Both the position numbers and the translations under genes were made by a program. The notes under the pieces are model-generated. The model worked only from the letters and a program-made list of their open reading frames with translations. It was not told the origin of the DNA and searched no databases. Of a stretch of DNA of 64,000 nt, positions 26,670 to 35,860 are shown one piece after another. Each line of letters opens with the position of its first letter. Within the stretch, counting starts at the first letter, position 1. This stretch comes from Kitasatospora sp. NBC_00315 (lineage in GTDB: Bacteria; Actinomycetota; Actinomycetes; Streptomycetales; Streptomycetaceae): contig NZ_CP108025.1 of assembly GCF_041435095.1 (NCBI RefSeq), forward strand, positions 7,750,001 to 7,814,000, read 5' to 3'.

Positions 26670-27341
26670 GTGGCCGTGACCGACGAGGCGATCGGGAAGA
26701 TCAAGGAAATGATCATCTCGGGAGCGCTGCAGCCCGGCGACCGGCTGCCCAAGGAGCCCGTGCTGGCGGCGCAGCTCGGCCTGTCGCGCAACTCGCTCCG
26801 GGAGGCGGTGAAGGCGCTGTCCCTGCTGAACGTGCTGGACGTGCGGCAGGGCGACGGCACGTACGTCAGCAGCCTGGAACCCCCGCTGCTGCTGGAGGCG
26901 CTGACCTTCATCCTGGATCTGCACCGGGACGAGTCGGTGCTGGAGCTGTTCCAGGTCCGCGCGATCCTGGAGCCGGCGGCCGCGGCGATCGCCGCCCAGC
27001 TGATGGACGATCGGCAGGTCGCGGAGCTGCGCGCGATGCTGGCCGAGCCGGGGGAGCACCCCACCGTCGAGGAACTGGTCGCCAACGATCTGGAGTTCCA
27101 CCGCCGGATCGCGGCCGCCACCGGCAACTCGCTGCTCTGCTCGCTGATCGACTCGCTCTCCGGCCGGACCGCCCGGGCGCGGATCTGGCGCGGACTGACC
27201 CAGGACTCGGCGGTGGAACGGACGATGGCCGAGCACCTGGCGATCGTGGAGGCGCTGGAGGCGGGCGATCCGGAGACGGCCCGCGCATGGGCCACCGTCC
27301 ACATCTCCAACGTGACCCAGTGGCTGCGCCGGGCGCTCTGA
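26670..27341 (+). CDS. GntR/FadR family regulator of the fuconate operon
   Basis: A 223-residue regulator: winged helix at residues 1-72 (DRLPKEPVLAAQLGLSRNSLREAVKALSLLNVL in two parts, then GDGTYV) and a FadR-type FCD ligand domain with metal-binding residues (NDLEFHRRIAAATGN, HLAIVEAL). FadR-group proteins with this sequence often sense sugar acids. The GTG at 26670 was chosen because GGGGGAGG precedes it and MAVTDEAIGKIKE is the family start; the ATG at 26652 lies within the operator. It is convergent with, and 19 bp from the end of, the fuconate operon. Confidence 0.9.
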   Translation: MAVTDEAIGKIKEMIISGALQPGDRLPKEPVLAAQLGLSRNSLREAVKALSLLNVLDVRQGDGTYVSSLEPPLLLEALTFILDLHRDESVLELFQVRAILEPAAAAIAAQLMDDRQVAELRAMLAEPGEHPTVEELVANDLEFHRRIAAATGNSLLCSLIDSLSGRTARARIWRGLTQDSAVERTMAEHLAIVEALEAGDPETARAWATVHISNVTQWLRRAL

Positions 27342-27360
27342 GCGCCGTCCGGCGCGGCTC

Positions 27361-28260
27361 TCAGGTGCCTGCCGGCAGCCGGTAGACGCGTACGGCGTTG
27401 CCGGCCAGGACGGCCGCCCGCTCGTCCGGGCTCAGCCGCTCCGTCAGCTCCCGCGCGGTGTCCAGCACCTCGCCGTAACCGGCTGCCAGGGTGCAGACCG
27501 GCCAGTCCGAGCCGAACAGCAGGCGCTGGGGGCCGAACGCCTCCAGGGCGGTGTCGGCGTAGGGGCGCAGGTCCGCCGCCGTCCGCCGGCCGGGGGACGC
27601 CTCGGTGACCAGGCCGGAGAGCTTGGCCACCGTGTTGGGCAGCGCCGCCAGTCGCCGCAGCCGACCGGCCCACGGTGCGAGCTGCCCGGTGGCGACCGGG
27701 GGTTTACCGAGGTGGTCGAGGACGAAGGTGAGGCCGGGCAGCGCGGCCGCGGTGGCGGTCGCGGCGGGCAGGTGGAGCGGCCGGACCACGAGGTCGTACG
27801 CCAGACCGGCCGCCGCGACGGCGCCCAGCCCGCGGCGTACCTCGGGGCGCAGCAGCCAGCGCGGGTCCGGTTCGTCCTGCACCTGGTGCCGGATCGCGAC
27901 CAGGTGCCGACCGCCGGGCCCCTCGCGCAGGGCGGCCAGGGCGTCCGCGACGTCCACGGCGGTCAGGTCGGTCCAGCCGACCACGCCGGCCACCAGCTCG
28001 CTGCCGGCCGCGAGCGCGAGCAGTTCCGGGGTCTCCTCGGCCACCGTGACGGTCTGCACGACGACGGTGGAGCGGACCCCGGCGGCGGTCGCCTCGGGCG
28101 CCAGGTCCGCGAGGGAGAAGGAGCGGCGCAGCGGCGCCAGTGCCCCGCCGCGGATCCAGGTCTGGTCACGGACGGTCAGATCCCAGACGTGGTGGTGCGC
28201 GTCCACCACCCCCGCCCCGGGGAGCGGTCCCGCCGTCGCGCCGTCCGGGGCGGGCCTCAC
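27361..28260 (-). CDS. Amidohydrolase, probable L-fuconolactone hydrolase
   Basis: A 299-residue protein of the amidohydrolase_2 (TIM-barrel) family. Motifs: VDAHHHVWDL near residue 20 (HxH metal pair), HLVAIRHQVQDEPDP, FVLDHLGKPP and LLFGSDWPVC with the catalytic Asp. In the L-fucose/rhamnose non-phosphorylating routes this family opens sugar 1,5-lactones. GTG at 28260 overlaps the TGA of the upstream gene (GTGA), so it is the last gene of the operon. The exact lactone is inferred from neighbours. Confidence 0.87.
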   Translation of the reverse strand: MRPAPDGATAGPLPGAGVVDAHHHVWDLTVRDQTWIRGGALAPLRRSFSLADLAPEATAAGVRSTVVVQTVTVAEETPELLALAAGSELVAGVVGWTDLTAVDVADALAALREGPGGRHLVAIRHQVQDEPDPRWLLRPEVRRGLGAVAAAGLAYDLVVRPLHLPAATATAAALPGLTFVLDHLGKPPVATGQLAPWAGRLRRLAALPNTVAKLSGLVTEASPGRRTAADLRPYADTALEAFGPQRLLFGSDWPVCTLAAGYGEVLDTARELTERLSPDERAAVLAGNAVRVYRLPAGT

Positions 28261-29306
28261 GGGCGCTCCCCGGCCGCGCCGGACGCCCTCGGGGCGCTCG
28301 TCCGGCCGTCCAAGGGGACGGGCACGTCCGGCGGCAGCAGCCCGGTGGCCCGCAGGTCGTGCCAGAGGGCGTCGGGGATGCCGAGATCCAGGAGGGCGGC
28401 GGCGTCGGCGATCTCCGCCGCCGTCCGCGCCCCCACCAGCACCCCGGCGACGGCGGGGTGCCCGAGGGCGAAGCGCACCGCGGCCGCCCGCAGCGGCACG
28501 CCGTACCGCGCGCAGAGCGCCTGCATGCGCAGGGCCCGGTCGAGGGTCTCGCGGGGGGCCGCGGCGTAGTCGTAGGTCGCCCCGGGCCGGGGGTCGGCGA
28601 GCACGCCGGAGTTGAAGACGCCGCCGATGACGACCGACACGCCCCGCCGTTCGGCCTCGGGCAGCACGTCCGCCAGACCGCTCTGGTCGAGCAGGCTGTA
28701 GCGCCCGGCCAGCAGGACGGCGTCGATGTCGGTCTCCCGGACGAAGCGGGCGAGCAGCGCCCCGTGGTTCATCCCGACGCCGATCGCGCGGACCACGCCT
28801 TCGTCCCGCAGGCGTTCCAGCGCCGGAACCGCCTGCCGGAGCGCCTCGTCGACGTGGTCGTCGGGATCGTGCAGGTGGACGATGTCGACCCGGTCCAGGC
28901 CCAGCCGGTTCAGGCTGGCCTCGATCCCGCGCCGGACGCCGTCCGCGCTGAAGTCCCAGACCCGGCGGTGGCTCGCCGGCACGGCGAACCCGTTGGCGAG
29001 GTCGTCGCCGTGCCCGCCGGGGGCAGGCTCCAGCAGCCGGCCGACCTTGGTGGCCACCGTGTACTCCTCGCGCGGGCGCCCGGCGAGGGCGGCCCCGAGC
29101 CTGCGTTCGGAGAGGCCGAGGCCGTAGTGCGGGGCGGTGTCGAAGGAGCGGACTCCGGCGGCCCAGGCGCCGTCGACGGCGGCGGCGGCGTCCTCGTCGC
29201 TCACGGCGGCGAACAGGTTGCCGATGCCTGCGGCGCCGAACGAGAGCGCGGTGACGCGCGCGGTGGAGCGTCCGAGCGGTCGGGTCCGCACGGGTTTCCC
29301 GCTCAC
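28257..29306 (-). CDS. Aldo/keto reductase, probable L-fucose (D-threo-aldose) 1-dehydrogenase
   Basis: A 349-residue AKR. It shows FDTAPHYGLGLSERRLG (catalytic Asp and Tyr), the catalytic lysine in YTVATKVGRLL, a histidine in DIVHLHDPDD, and a C-terminal NAD(P) segment (VLVGARTAAEI). It belongs to the group that oxidises L-fucose or D-arabinose at C1 to the lactone. GTG start overlaps the previous stop (GTGA). The protein supplies the first step of the pathway encoded by this operon; cofactor preference cannot be read with confidence. Confidence 0.87.
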   Translation of the reverse strand: MSGKPVRTRPLGRSTARVTALSFGAAGIGNLFAAVSDEDAAAAVDGAWAAGVRSFDTAPHYGLGLSERRLGAALAGRPREEYTVATKVGRLLEPAPGGHGDDLANGFAVPASHRRVWDFSADGVRRGIEASLNRLGLDRVDIVHLHDPDDHVDEALRQAVPALERLRDEGVVRAIGVGMNHGALLARFVRETDIDAVLLAGRYSLLDQSGLADVLPEAERRGVSVVIGGVFNSGVLADPRPGATYDYAAAPRETLDRALRMQALCARYGVPLRAAAVRFALGHPAVAGVLVGARTAAEIADAAALLDLGIPDALWHDLRATGLLPPDVPVPLDGRTSAPRASGAAGERP

Positions 29307-30061
29307 CGGGCGGCCGGGCGCAGCCGGAGGCCGGCCATGCCGCCGTCCACGGCCAGGGCCGTCCCCGTGACGGAGGAGGCGGCGGGGGAGGCGAGGTAGA
29401 CGATCGCGGCGGCGACCTCCTCGGCGGTGACCAGGCGCCCGGTGGGCTGGCGGGCGCTGAGCGCCGCGCGCTCCCCGGCGGGGTCGTCCGCGGCGTCGAG
29501 CAGCCGGCCGACCCAGGGGGTGTCCACGGTGCCCGGGTTGACACAGTTGACCCGGACGCCCTCCCGGACGTGGTCGGCGGCCATCGCCAGGGTGAGGGAG
29601 AGGACCGCGCCCTTGCTGGCCGAGTACAGGGCTCGTTGCGGCAGGCCGGCGGTGGCTGCGACGGAGCAGGTGTTGACGATCGAGGCGTCGGCGGAGCGGC
29701 GCAGGTGGGGCAGGGCCGCGCGGGTGGTGCGGACGATCCCCAGCACGTTGACGTCCAGCACCCGGTGCCAGAGTTCGTCGCCGTTGTCCTCGACGGTGCC
29801 GGCGGCGCCGATGCCGGCGTTGTTGACCAGGATGTCCAGCCCGCCCAGCTCGGCGCAGGCGAGGCCGACGGCCCGGCGCACCGACGCGTCGTCGGCGACG
29901 TCGGCCCGCCACCCCCGCAGCGGTGCGGCGAGCCCGTCCGGGGCGAGGTCGAGCACGGCGACCTCGGCGCCGCGTTCGCCGAGCAGCCGCGCGGTGGCGA
30001 GACCGATCCCGGACGCCCCGCCGGTGACCAGGGCCCGCAGCCCCGTGAGGTCGGTGGTCAT
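29303..30061 (-). CDS. SDR, probable 2-keto-3-deoxy-L-fuconate 4-dehydrogenase
   Basis: A 252-residue classical [11 protein letters not shown] (residues 13-20) is the cofactor motif, NNAG follows, and the catalytic set is NTCSVA and YSASK. DVAD after the third strand suggests NAD. In the non-phosphorylating L-fucose route an SDR of this type oxidises 2-keto-3-deoxy-L-fuconate to the 2,4-diketo acid. Its ATG overlaps the stop of fucD (ATGA), and it is overlapped by the AKR gene downstream. Assignment rests on context and family. Confidence 0.88.
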   Translation of the reverse strand: MTTDLTGLRALVTGGASGIGLATARLLGERGAEVAVLDLAPDGLAAPLRGWRADVADDASVRRAVGLACAELGGLDILVNNAGIGAAGTVEDNGDELWHRVLDVNVLGIVRTTRAALPHLRRSADASIVNTCSVAATAGLPQRALYSASKGAVLSLTLAMAADHVREGVRVNCVNPGTVDTPWVGRLLDAADDPAGERAALSARQPTGRLVTAEEVAAAIVYLASPAASSVTGTALAVDGGMAGLRLRPAAR

Positions 30062-31428
30062 GCGGTGGCCCCCTGCTGTTCGTCCCGGTGCCCGGCGGCG
30101 AGGTCGGCCGCCCAGAAGGTCCCGTGCGGGTAGGTGTAGGTCTCGATCGAGGTGCGGTGCATGGTGGCGGAGAACCCGGGCGCGCCCGGTGCCAGGTAGT
30201 GGCCGTCCCGGACGACCACCGGGTCGGTGAAGTGCTGGTGGAGGTGGTCGACGTACTCGATCATCCGGTTCTCGGTGCTGCCGGAGAGCGCGACGTAGTC
30301 GAACATCGCGAGATGCTGGACGAGCTCGCACAGCCCCACCCCGCCGGCGTGCGGGCAGACCGGCACGCCGTACTTGGCGGCCAGCAGGAGGACGGCGAGG
30401 TTCTCGTTGACGCCGCCGACCCGGGCCGCGTCCAGCTGGAGCACGTCGATCGCGCGGGCCTGCAACAGCTGCTTGAAGACGATCCGGTTCTGGACGTGTT
30501 CGCCGGTGGCGACCCTGACCGGCGCGACCGCGGCCCGGATCGCGGCGTGCCCGAGGATGTCGTCGGGGCTGGTCGGCTCCTCGATCCAGTACGGGTCGAA
30601 CTCGGCCAGCGCCTTCGTCCAGGTGATCGCGGTGCCGACGTCCCAGCGCTGGTTCGCGTCGACGGCGATCCGGATGTCCGGCCCGACGGCGGCGCGGGCC
30701 GCCCGGCAGCGGCGGACGTCGTCGTCGAGATCGGCGCCGACCTTCAGCTTGATCTGGGTGAACCCCTCGGCGACCGCCTGCCGGGCCAGCCGGGTGAGCT
30801 TGCCGTCGGAGTAGCCCAGCCACCCCGGGGAGGTGGTGTAGGCGGGGTAGCCGCGCCGGCGCAGCTCGGACTCCCGCCCGGCCGCCCCCCGCCGTCCCCG
30901 CCGCAGGAGCTCCAGCGCCTCCCCGGGGGTGAGCGCGTCGGAGATGTACCGGAAGTCGACCTGCGCGACCAGCCAGGCCGGGTCGGCGTCGGCGAGCAGT
31001 TTCCAGAGCGGTGCACCCGCCCGCTTGGCGGCGAGATCCCAGACGGCGTTGACCACCGCGCCGACCGCCATGTGCATCACGCCCTTCTCGGGCCCCAGCC
31101 AGCGCAGCTGGCTGTCACCGGTCAGGTCGCGGTAGAGCGATCCGGGATCCGCGCACAGCTCGGCGACCGGCCGCCCCAGCACGTGCGCGCGCAGCGCCTC
31201 GACGGCGGCCACCTGGACGTCGTTGCCCCGGCCGATGGTGAAGGTGAAGCCGTGGCCCTCGATCCCGTCACCGGCGTCGGTGCGCAGCACCAGGTAGGCG
31301 GCGGAGTAGTCGGGGTCCGGGTTCATCGCGTCCGAGCCGGCCAGTTCCCGGGAGGTCGGGAACCTGATGTCGTGGGTGTCGACGGCGACGATCCGTGCGG
31401 TTCGTCCGGACAACCGGGTGCCTTTCAC
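30058..31428 (-). CDS. fucD: L-fuconate dehydratase (enolase superfamily)
   Basis: A 456-residue enolase-superfamily enzyme of the mandelate racemase group. Visible: [26 protein letters not shown] (first part typical of fuconate dehydratases), [11 protein letters not shown] with the KxK bases at 227/229, metal ligands Asp257 (DANQRW), EEPTSPDD and ATGEHVQN, and CPHAGGVGL with the catalytic His. It dehydrates L-fuconate to 2-keto-3-deoxy-L-fuconate. Length fits the family. GTG at 31428 follows AGGGA and lies 31 bp after the FAH gene. Confidence 0.93.
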   Translation of the reverse strand: MKGTRLSGRTARIVAVDTHDIRFPTSRELAGSDAMNPDPDYSAAYLVLRTDAGDGIEGHGFTFTIGRGNDVQVAAVEALRAHVLGRPVAELCADPGSLYRDLTGDSQLRWLGPEKGVMHMAVGAVVNAVWDLAAKRAGAPLWKLLADADPAWLVAQVDFRYISDALTPGEALELLRRGRRGAAGRESELRRRGYPAYTTSPGWLGYSDGKLTRLARQAVAEGFTQIKLKVGADLDDDVRRCRAARAAVGPDIRIAVDANQRWDVGTAITWTKALAEFDPYWIEEPTSPDDILGHAAIRAAVAPVRVATGEHVQNRIVFKQLLQARAIDVLQLDAARVGGVNENLAVLLLAAKYGVPVCPHAGGVGLCELVQHLAMFDYVALSGSTENRMIEYVDHLHQHFTDPVVVRDGHYLAPGAPGFSATMHRTSIETYTYPHGTFWAADLAAGHRDEQQGATA

Positions 31429-31459
31429 GCGTCCCTGGCCTTTCGTGCGCTCGTGCCGG

Positions 31460-32311
31460 TCACGCGGCCACGAGGGTCTGGCGCTGGACGCCGAGGCCGT
31501 CGACGGACAGCTCGACGGTGTCGCCCTCCCGGAGGTAGGGATGGTCGGGTAGTCCGAGCGCGACGCCCGCGGGGGTGCCGGTGTTGATGACGTCGCCGGG
31601 GTTGAGCACCATGTACCGGCTGAGGTACCAGACCAGGTGGTTCACCCCGAAGATCATGTTCCTGGTGCTGCCGTTCTGCCGCTGGACGCCGTTGACCGAC
31701 AGGCGCAGGCCCAGCGACTGGGGATCGCCGGCCTCGTCCGGAGTCACCAGCCAGGGGCCCAGCGGGTTGAAGGTCTCGCAGGACTTGCCGAGGTCCCACT
31801 GCCCGGAGTACTCCAGCTGGAACTCGCGCTCCGAGACGTCGTTGCTGATCGCGTAGCCGGCGATCACCCCTTCGGCGTCGTCGGGGCCGTCCAGGTAGCG
31901 GGCCTCACGGCCGATCACGACGGCGAGTTCCACCTCCCAGTCCGTCTTCACCGATCCGCGCGGGATCCGTACCTCGTCACAGGGCCCCACCACGGTGGCC
32001 GGATCCTTCATGAAGACCACGGGACGCGGCGGCGCGGCGGCGCCGGTCTCCTCGGCGTGGTCGACGTAGTTCAAGCCGATGCAGACCACCTTCCCGGGGC
32101 GGGCGACGGGCGGCCCCACCCGGGCGGCCGCGCCGTCCAGGAGCGGCAGCCCACCGGCGGCCAGTGCCGCGCGGACCCGGCCGATGCCGTCGGAGGCGAG
32201 GAACGTGCCGTCGATGTCGTCGGTGAGACCTCCGATGTCCAGCAGGCGTCCGTCCGGGTGGAGGACGGCGGGCCGCTCCGCACCCGGGGCGCCAACACGC
32301 AAGAGCTTCAT
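31460..32311 (-). CDS. FAH-family hydrolase, probable 2,4-diketo-3-deoxy-L-fuconate hydrolase
   Basis: A 283-residue fumarylacetoacetate-hydrolase-family enzyme: MKLLRVG start, [14 protein letters not shown], the [15 protein letters not shown] segment, and the metal site [13 protein letters not shown] with acidic ligands, followed by [14 protein letters not shown] and [11 protein letters not shown]. In this operon it would cleave the 2,4-diketo acid made by the SDR into pyruvate and L-lactate. First gene of the operon; promoter at 32393-32421. Confidence 0.9.
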   Translation of the reverse strand: MKLLRVGAPGAERPAVLHPDGRLLDIGGLTDDIDGTFLASDGIGRVRAALAAGGLPLLDGAAARVGPPVARPGKVVCIGLNYVDHAEETGAAAPPRPVVFMKDPATVVGPCDEVRIPRGSVKTDWEVELAVVIGREARYLDGPDDAEGVIAGYAISNDVSEREFQLEYSGQWDLGKSCETFNPLGPWLVTPDEAGDPQSLGLRLSVNGVQRQNGSTRNMIFGVNHLVWYLSRYMVLNPGDVINTGTPAGVALGLPDHPYLREGDTVELSVDGLGVQRQTLVAA

Positions 32312-32392
32312 GGGATGCCTTCCGCAGGCCGGGCGGGCGGCCCGGCCTTGCTGCTGGGGTGAAACCTGGGATGAATAACCGTCGTCGGCGTG

Positions 32393-32421
32393 ACTTTACG
32401 ACTGGAGAGGTGCGGAGACAA
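32393..32421 (-). promoter_or_regulatory. Promoter of the fuconate operon (TTGTCT-N17-TAAAGT)
   Basis: Read on the minus strand, a -35 TTGTCT (32421-32416) and a -10 TAAAGT (32398-32393) are separated by exactly 17 bp, about 80 bp upstream of the first gene. Confidence 0.65.
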
Positions 32422-32426
32422 GACAA

Positions 32427-32438
32427 TCATCGGATGTT
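32427..32438. promoter_or_regulatory. Shared operator TCATCGGATGTT at the fuconate operon promoter
   Basis: Inverted copy of AACATCCGATGA found at the GntR gene. It begins 5 bp upstream of the -35 box, a position where a bound regulator could block or recruit RNA polymerase. Confidence 0.7.
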
Positions 32439-32845
32439 AGTGAGGCTGTCCACCGGGCCGGGGGCGCACCCGGACGCCCCGGACGACCCGGACCACCCGG
32501 ACGCCCCGGACGGCGAGGCCCGCGCCGATCGGCACCGGGGCAGGACGGATCGCTGCCCGGCGTGCTCCCCCGGCGTGCTCCCCCGGCGTGCTCCCGCCCG
32601 GCGCGCGTCGCCGCTCGGGCGTCGCCGAGTGCTCGACGCCGGAAATCCGTCGGGGGTTGACGCAGACCCGCTCTGACCGGTGCCGAACCCGCGCACGGGA
32701 AGAAGCGCGAGGACTGGTCGCGGATCGGGTCGAGAATGCATGACGGGACAGTAGGCACGGATCCCCCGGTGATCATGAAGCGTAGAGAACTCCGTGATCG
32801 GGTGAACCGCGCCTGCCCTGCTGCCAGCACCTACTGGCGGACGCC
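32439..32845. other. Gene-free stretch with GC-rich short repeats
   Basis: No gene. It contains repeats of GGACGCCCCGGACGACC type (32469-32515) and three copies of GTGCTCCCCCGGC-like units (32559-32600). Confidence 0.5.
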
Positions 32846-33940
32846 CTAAGCGCCGCGGATCGCCCGGACCAGCCCGGCGACCAGGTTCGCCCGCTCGGCC
32901 ATGGTGTCCACCACGAGGTACTCGTGGTCGGCGTGGGCACCGCCGCCGACCGCTCCGAGCCCGTCGAGTGTGGGCACCCCCAGGGCGGCCGTGAAGTTGC
33001 CGTCGCTCGCGCCACCGACCGCCCGGCCTTCGATCCCGGGAGCCAACCGCTGTGCCAGCGCGAAGAGTTCGGCCGAGGCCGACTCCGGCATCGGGGGCCG
33101 GCTGACGGATCCCGTGACGGCGATCCTCGCCTCGGGAAGATGCGGGGCCAGTGCGGCGAAGGCGGACTCGACGCGTTCCCTCTCGGCCGCCGACTCGACC
33201 CGGACGTCGACGACGACCGTCGCCTCCGCGGGAACGACGTTGTCCAGCGTCCCCGCGGAGGCGACGGTCGGGGTGACGGTCGTGCCGGCCTCGGGCCGGC
33301 CGAGCGCGGCGATGTCCAGCACCTGGTGCGCCGCCTCGATCAGGGCGTTGACCCCGGCCGCCGGCTCCAGGCCCGCGTGCGAGGCCCGGCCCCTGACGGA
33401 GACCTCGAACGTGCCGCAGCCCTTGCGGCCGGTCTTGAGCGCACCGCCGTCCGCCGAGCCCTCCAGCACCAGCACCGCGCCGCAGGCCAGAGCCCGTTCC
33501 TCGAGAAGAGCGCGGGACGACCGGGAGCCGACCTCCTCGTCCGCGGTCACCAGGATCTCCACGCCCGACCGGTCGTCGAGCGTCGCCAGGCCGTGGATCG
33601 CCTGCACCAGGCCGCCGAGCATGTCGAACACGCCGGGGCCGGTCGCGTGACCGCCCTCGACCCTGAACGGCCTGCGATCGAGGGTGCCCAGCGGGAACAC
33701 CGTGTCGTGGTGACCGAGCACCAGCACCCGGGGATCGCCGCCGCCCGACCAGTGCACGTGCGGTCCGGCCTCGCTCCCGACGAGGACGGCCTGCCCGCCG
33801 AGACGGCTCTCGATGACGGCGGCGACCGTTTTGGCGGACGTCGTCAGGGCCTCGGTGTCACGCGAGGGGGACTCGACCTCGACGAGTGTTCGGAGGTCCT
33901 CGATCATCGCGTCCACACTCACGCGGACGGTCCTGTGCAT
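32846..33940 (-). CDS. M20 family metallopeptidase (carboxypeptidase G2-like)
   Basis: A 364-residue M20 enzyme. GHHDTVFPLGT holds the first metal His and catalytic Asp; TADEEVGSRSSR has the catalytic base Glu and metal Glu; ASDGNFTAALGVPTLDGLG and HADHEYL match the C-terminal half of glutamate carboxypeptidases. A dimerisation (lid) domain (RGRASHAGLEPAAGVNAL) lies between. It probably removes C-terminal glutamate or hydrolyses an N-acyl amino acid. No signal peptide. ATG at 33940. Confidence 0.89.
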   Translation of the reverse strand: MHRTVRVSVDAMIEDLRTLVEVESPSRDTEALTTSAKTVAAVIESRLGGQAVLVGSEAGPHVHWSGGGDPRVLVLGHHDTVFPLGTLDRRPFRVEGGHATGPGVFDMLGGLVQAIHGLATLDDRSGVEILVTADEEVGSRSSRALLEERALACGAVLVLEGSADGGALKTGRKGCGTFEVSVRGRASHAGLEPAAGVNALIEAAHQVLDIAALGRPEAGTTVTPTVASAGTLDNVVPAEATVVVDVRVESAAERERVESAFAALAPHLPEARIAVTGSVSRPPMPESASAELFALAQRLAPGIEGRAVGGASDGNFTAALGVPTLDGLGAVGGGAHADHEYLVVDTMAERANLVAGLVRAIRGA

Positions 33941-34071
33941 CGTCACCGCGCCAGCGTACCCGGTGCGCCGCGCCGTCCCGGAGGCCGCCGGGCTCCGGCT
34001 GACGGCAGCTCCGACGCGGTCCGGCCCGTCCGGGCGGGGCCGCCGGCGGCCCGGTACCACCGGGGAGGCAC

Positions 34072-34556
34072 TCAGGCGCCCCGGTCCGGCACCGGGGCGT
34101 AGCCGGTGGGCCGGGACCTGAAGGTGCCCGCCCCTCGGCCCGGCTGCGCAGCCGGTTCGCGCAGCCGTTTCGCGTAGCCGGACAGTTCGGCCAGCGGCAC
34201 GGTCGCGGTGACCGCCGCGGTGCTCGGCGACCTGGCGACCGAGCCGGTGACCCGGCCCCGCCGGGCCGCCAGGTCGCCGAGCACCGCGCCCACGTCGGCC
34301 TCGGGCACGGTGACGCCGACCACCGGTTCCAGGAGTGACATCACACCGGCGCGCAGGGCCTCGCGCAGGCCCGGCCGTCCGGCCGTCCGGAAGGCCGGCT
34401 CCGAGGAGCGGTCCAGCTTGTTGACGGAGGCGATCCTCGGCACGCCGTGCCGGTCCGCCTGCCGCCACACCGACTCGCTCCGCGATTCGACCCCGCGACG
34501 GCCTCGAACACCGCGATCGCCCCGTCGAGCACCCGCGGTGAGCGCTCCACGGGGCG
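34072..34556 (-). pseudogene. EF-G (fusA-like) pseudogene
   Basis: Minus-strand remnants of an elongation factor G. From 34550, [20 protein letters not shown] is the EF-G segment after the GHVDF motif; the frame then shifts to [21 protein letters not shown] (G4 region). The sequence then jumps, with several hundred residues missing, to [30 protein letters not shown] and [13 protein letters not shown], which are domain V. The N-terminal P-loop is gone too. The gene is broken by deletion, frameshift and truncation and cannot make a working factor. Confidence 0.8.
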
Positions 34557-34696
34557 GCCTCCCTGGACTCAACCCGAAACAGCGCGCCGCCGTACCGTCG
34601 CGGCGCGCTCCGTGACCCGGGCCCCGCACCGGATTATCGGGGCGACGGGCCGGGCACCCACGGGACGTCTCGGCGACGGCGACGCCGACGGGCCTG

Positions 34697-34756
34697 GTGA
34701 GCGACCGGGTGAGTGGCCGGGTGAGCGGCCGGGTGAGCGGCCGGGTGAGCGGCCGG
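34697..34756. repeat. Five tandem 12-bp units (GTGAGCGGCCGG)
   Basis: Units 1 and 2 are variant (GTGAGCGACCGG, GTGAGTGGCCGG); units 3-5 are identical. Located between the EF-G relic and the VOC gene end. Confidence 0.9.
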
Positions 34757-34788
34757 GACCGACCTCCACCGGCGGCACGGGAGCGGTG

Positions 34789-35136
34789 TCAGCGGTGGCC
34801 GAGGACGTTGACCACCCTGCCGTTGGGGTCACGGACGAAGAACCGCCGCACTCCCCACTCCTCGTCCTGCAAGGGGTGAACGATCTCCGCGCCGCTCTCC
34901 CGCATGACCGCGTAGGCCGCATCCACGTCGTCCACCTCGACGCTCATGTCGGGAGCGACCGGCGCGGTCCGGTCGCCGGTCATGAAACTGATCTGCGCCG
35001 CCGGGCTGGACGGGGAGGCGAGCGTCATGATCCAGCCGTGGTTCATGACCTCCGCGAAGCCCAGCAGGCCGTAGAACTCCCGGTTCTCCTGCGCGGCATC
35101 GGACTGAACATTGGGCACGACGCGACGAACGGCCAC
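34789..35136 (-). CDS. VOC family (glyoxalase/bleomycin-resistance) protein
   Basis: A 115-residue single-domain VOC protein. NREFYGLLGF is the usual first helix; the metal-ligand and pocket strands are ISFMTGDR, DMSVEVDDVDAAYAVMRESGAEIVHP and FFVRDPNGRVVNVLGH. Such proteins dimerise to form metal-dependent lyases, dioxygenases or drug-binding proteins. GTG at 35136 follows TGGAG. Metal residues are hard to confirm; function open. Confidence 0.83.
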   Translation of the reverse strand: MAVRRVVPNVQSDAAQENREFYGLLGFAEVMNHGWIMTLASPSSPAAQISFMTGDRTAPVAPDMSVEVDDVDAAYAVMRESGAEIVHPLQDEEWGVRRFFVRDPNGRVVNVLGHR

Positions 35137-35352
35137 CGGCAACTCCAGGTGAGGACGAACCTGTCTCCGAGACTTCCAGGAGTACCACACCCCACGCGCC
35201 GAGCTTCGACAGCGGCGTGCACGGACAGCCGTGGTTCGTCGTCCGAACGGGTCCGCTGCGCAGCTGCCCCGGGGTCGGCCGCGGCCGGGCACTTCCGTGG
35301 GCGGGCGCGCTGCTACGCCGATCCGGGTACGGCGTACGGGCGAGCCCGCTTC

Positions 35353-35715
35353 CTACGCGGCGACGTGGCCGTCCAGGAAACGAAGCAGGACGGCGGCCTC
35401 CGCGCGGAGCCGCGCCGCCCGATCGGCGTGCGCGGGTGCGGGCAACTGTGCTGCGGCATCGAGTCGTTCGCCGGCCTCGGCGCGCAGGATCGCTGCCACG
35501 TCCTGCTCGCTCAACTCGCGCCGCGCCGCCTCGGTGACGCCGACGCCGATCGGCGACTGTTCGACGGCCGGGCCGTGGCTGCCGGCTTCCTCCACGGGCA
35601 CCGCCTCGGCGTTGTCCAGCGCGGCGAGTGCTGTGCGCAGAGCGCTCACCGCGATCCTGTCGCGGGCGCGCATGGCTTCCGGCAGGGCTTGACGCATACG
35701 AACTCGCAGGGACAT
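35353..35715 (-). CDS. GatB/YqeY domain-like protein
   Basis: A 120-residue helical protein: MSLRVRMRQALPEAMRARDRIAVSALRTALAALDNAEAV at the start is the GatB/YqeY N-terminal pattern; the later EQDVAAILRAEAGERLDAA helix also fits, although it is shorter than usual YqeY proteins (about 150). YqeY-type proteins may bind tRNA, but their role is unsettled. ATG at 35715. Confidence 0.75.
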   Translation of the reverse strand: MSLRVRMRQALPEAMRARDRIAVSALRTALAALDNAEAVPVEEAGSHGPAVEQSPIGVGVTEAARRELSEQDVAAILRAEAGERLDAAAQLPAPAHADRAARLRAEAAVLLRFLDGHVAA

Positions 35716-35860
35716 GCCGGCGAGGCTACGGCCGCGCCCCCGGACCCGCAACGGGATATCCGACCAGCACCGGGATTCCCGCGACCTGAGCGCTCGGTCG
35801 ACCCGGTCGGTCGGTCGGCCTGATCCCTTGGTCGGCCTGATCGCTCGGCCGGCCGGAGCG

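Noticed and set aside
32439-32845. CRISPR-like spaced repeats
   Set aside because: The repeats are short, imperfect and lack regular spacers.
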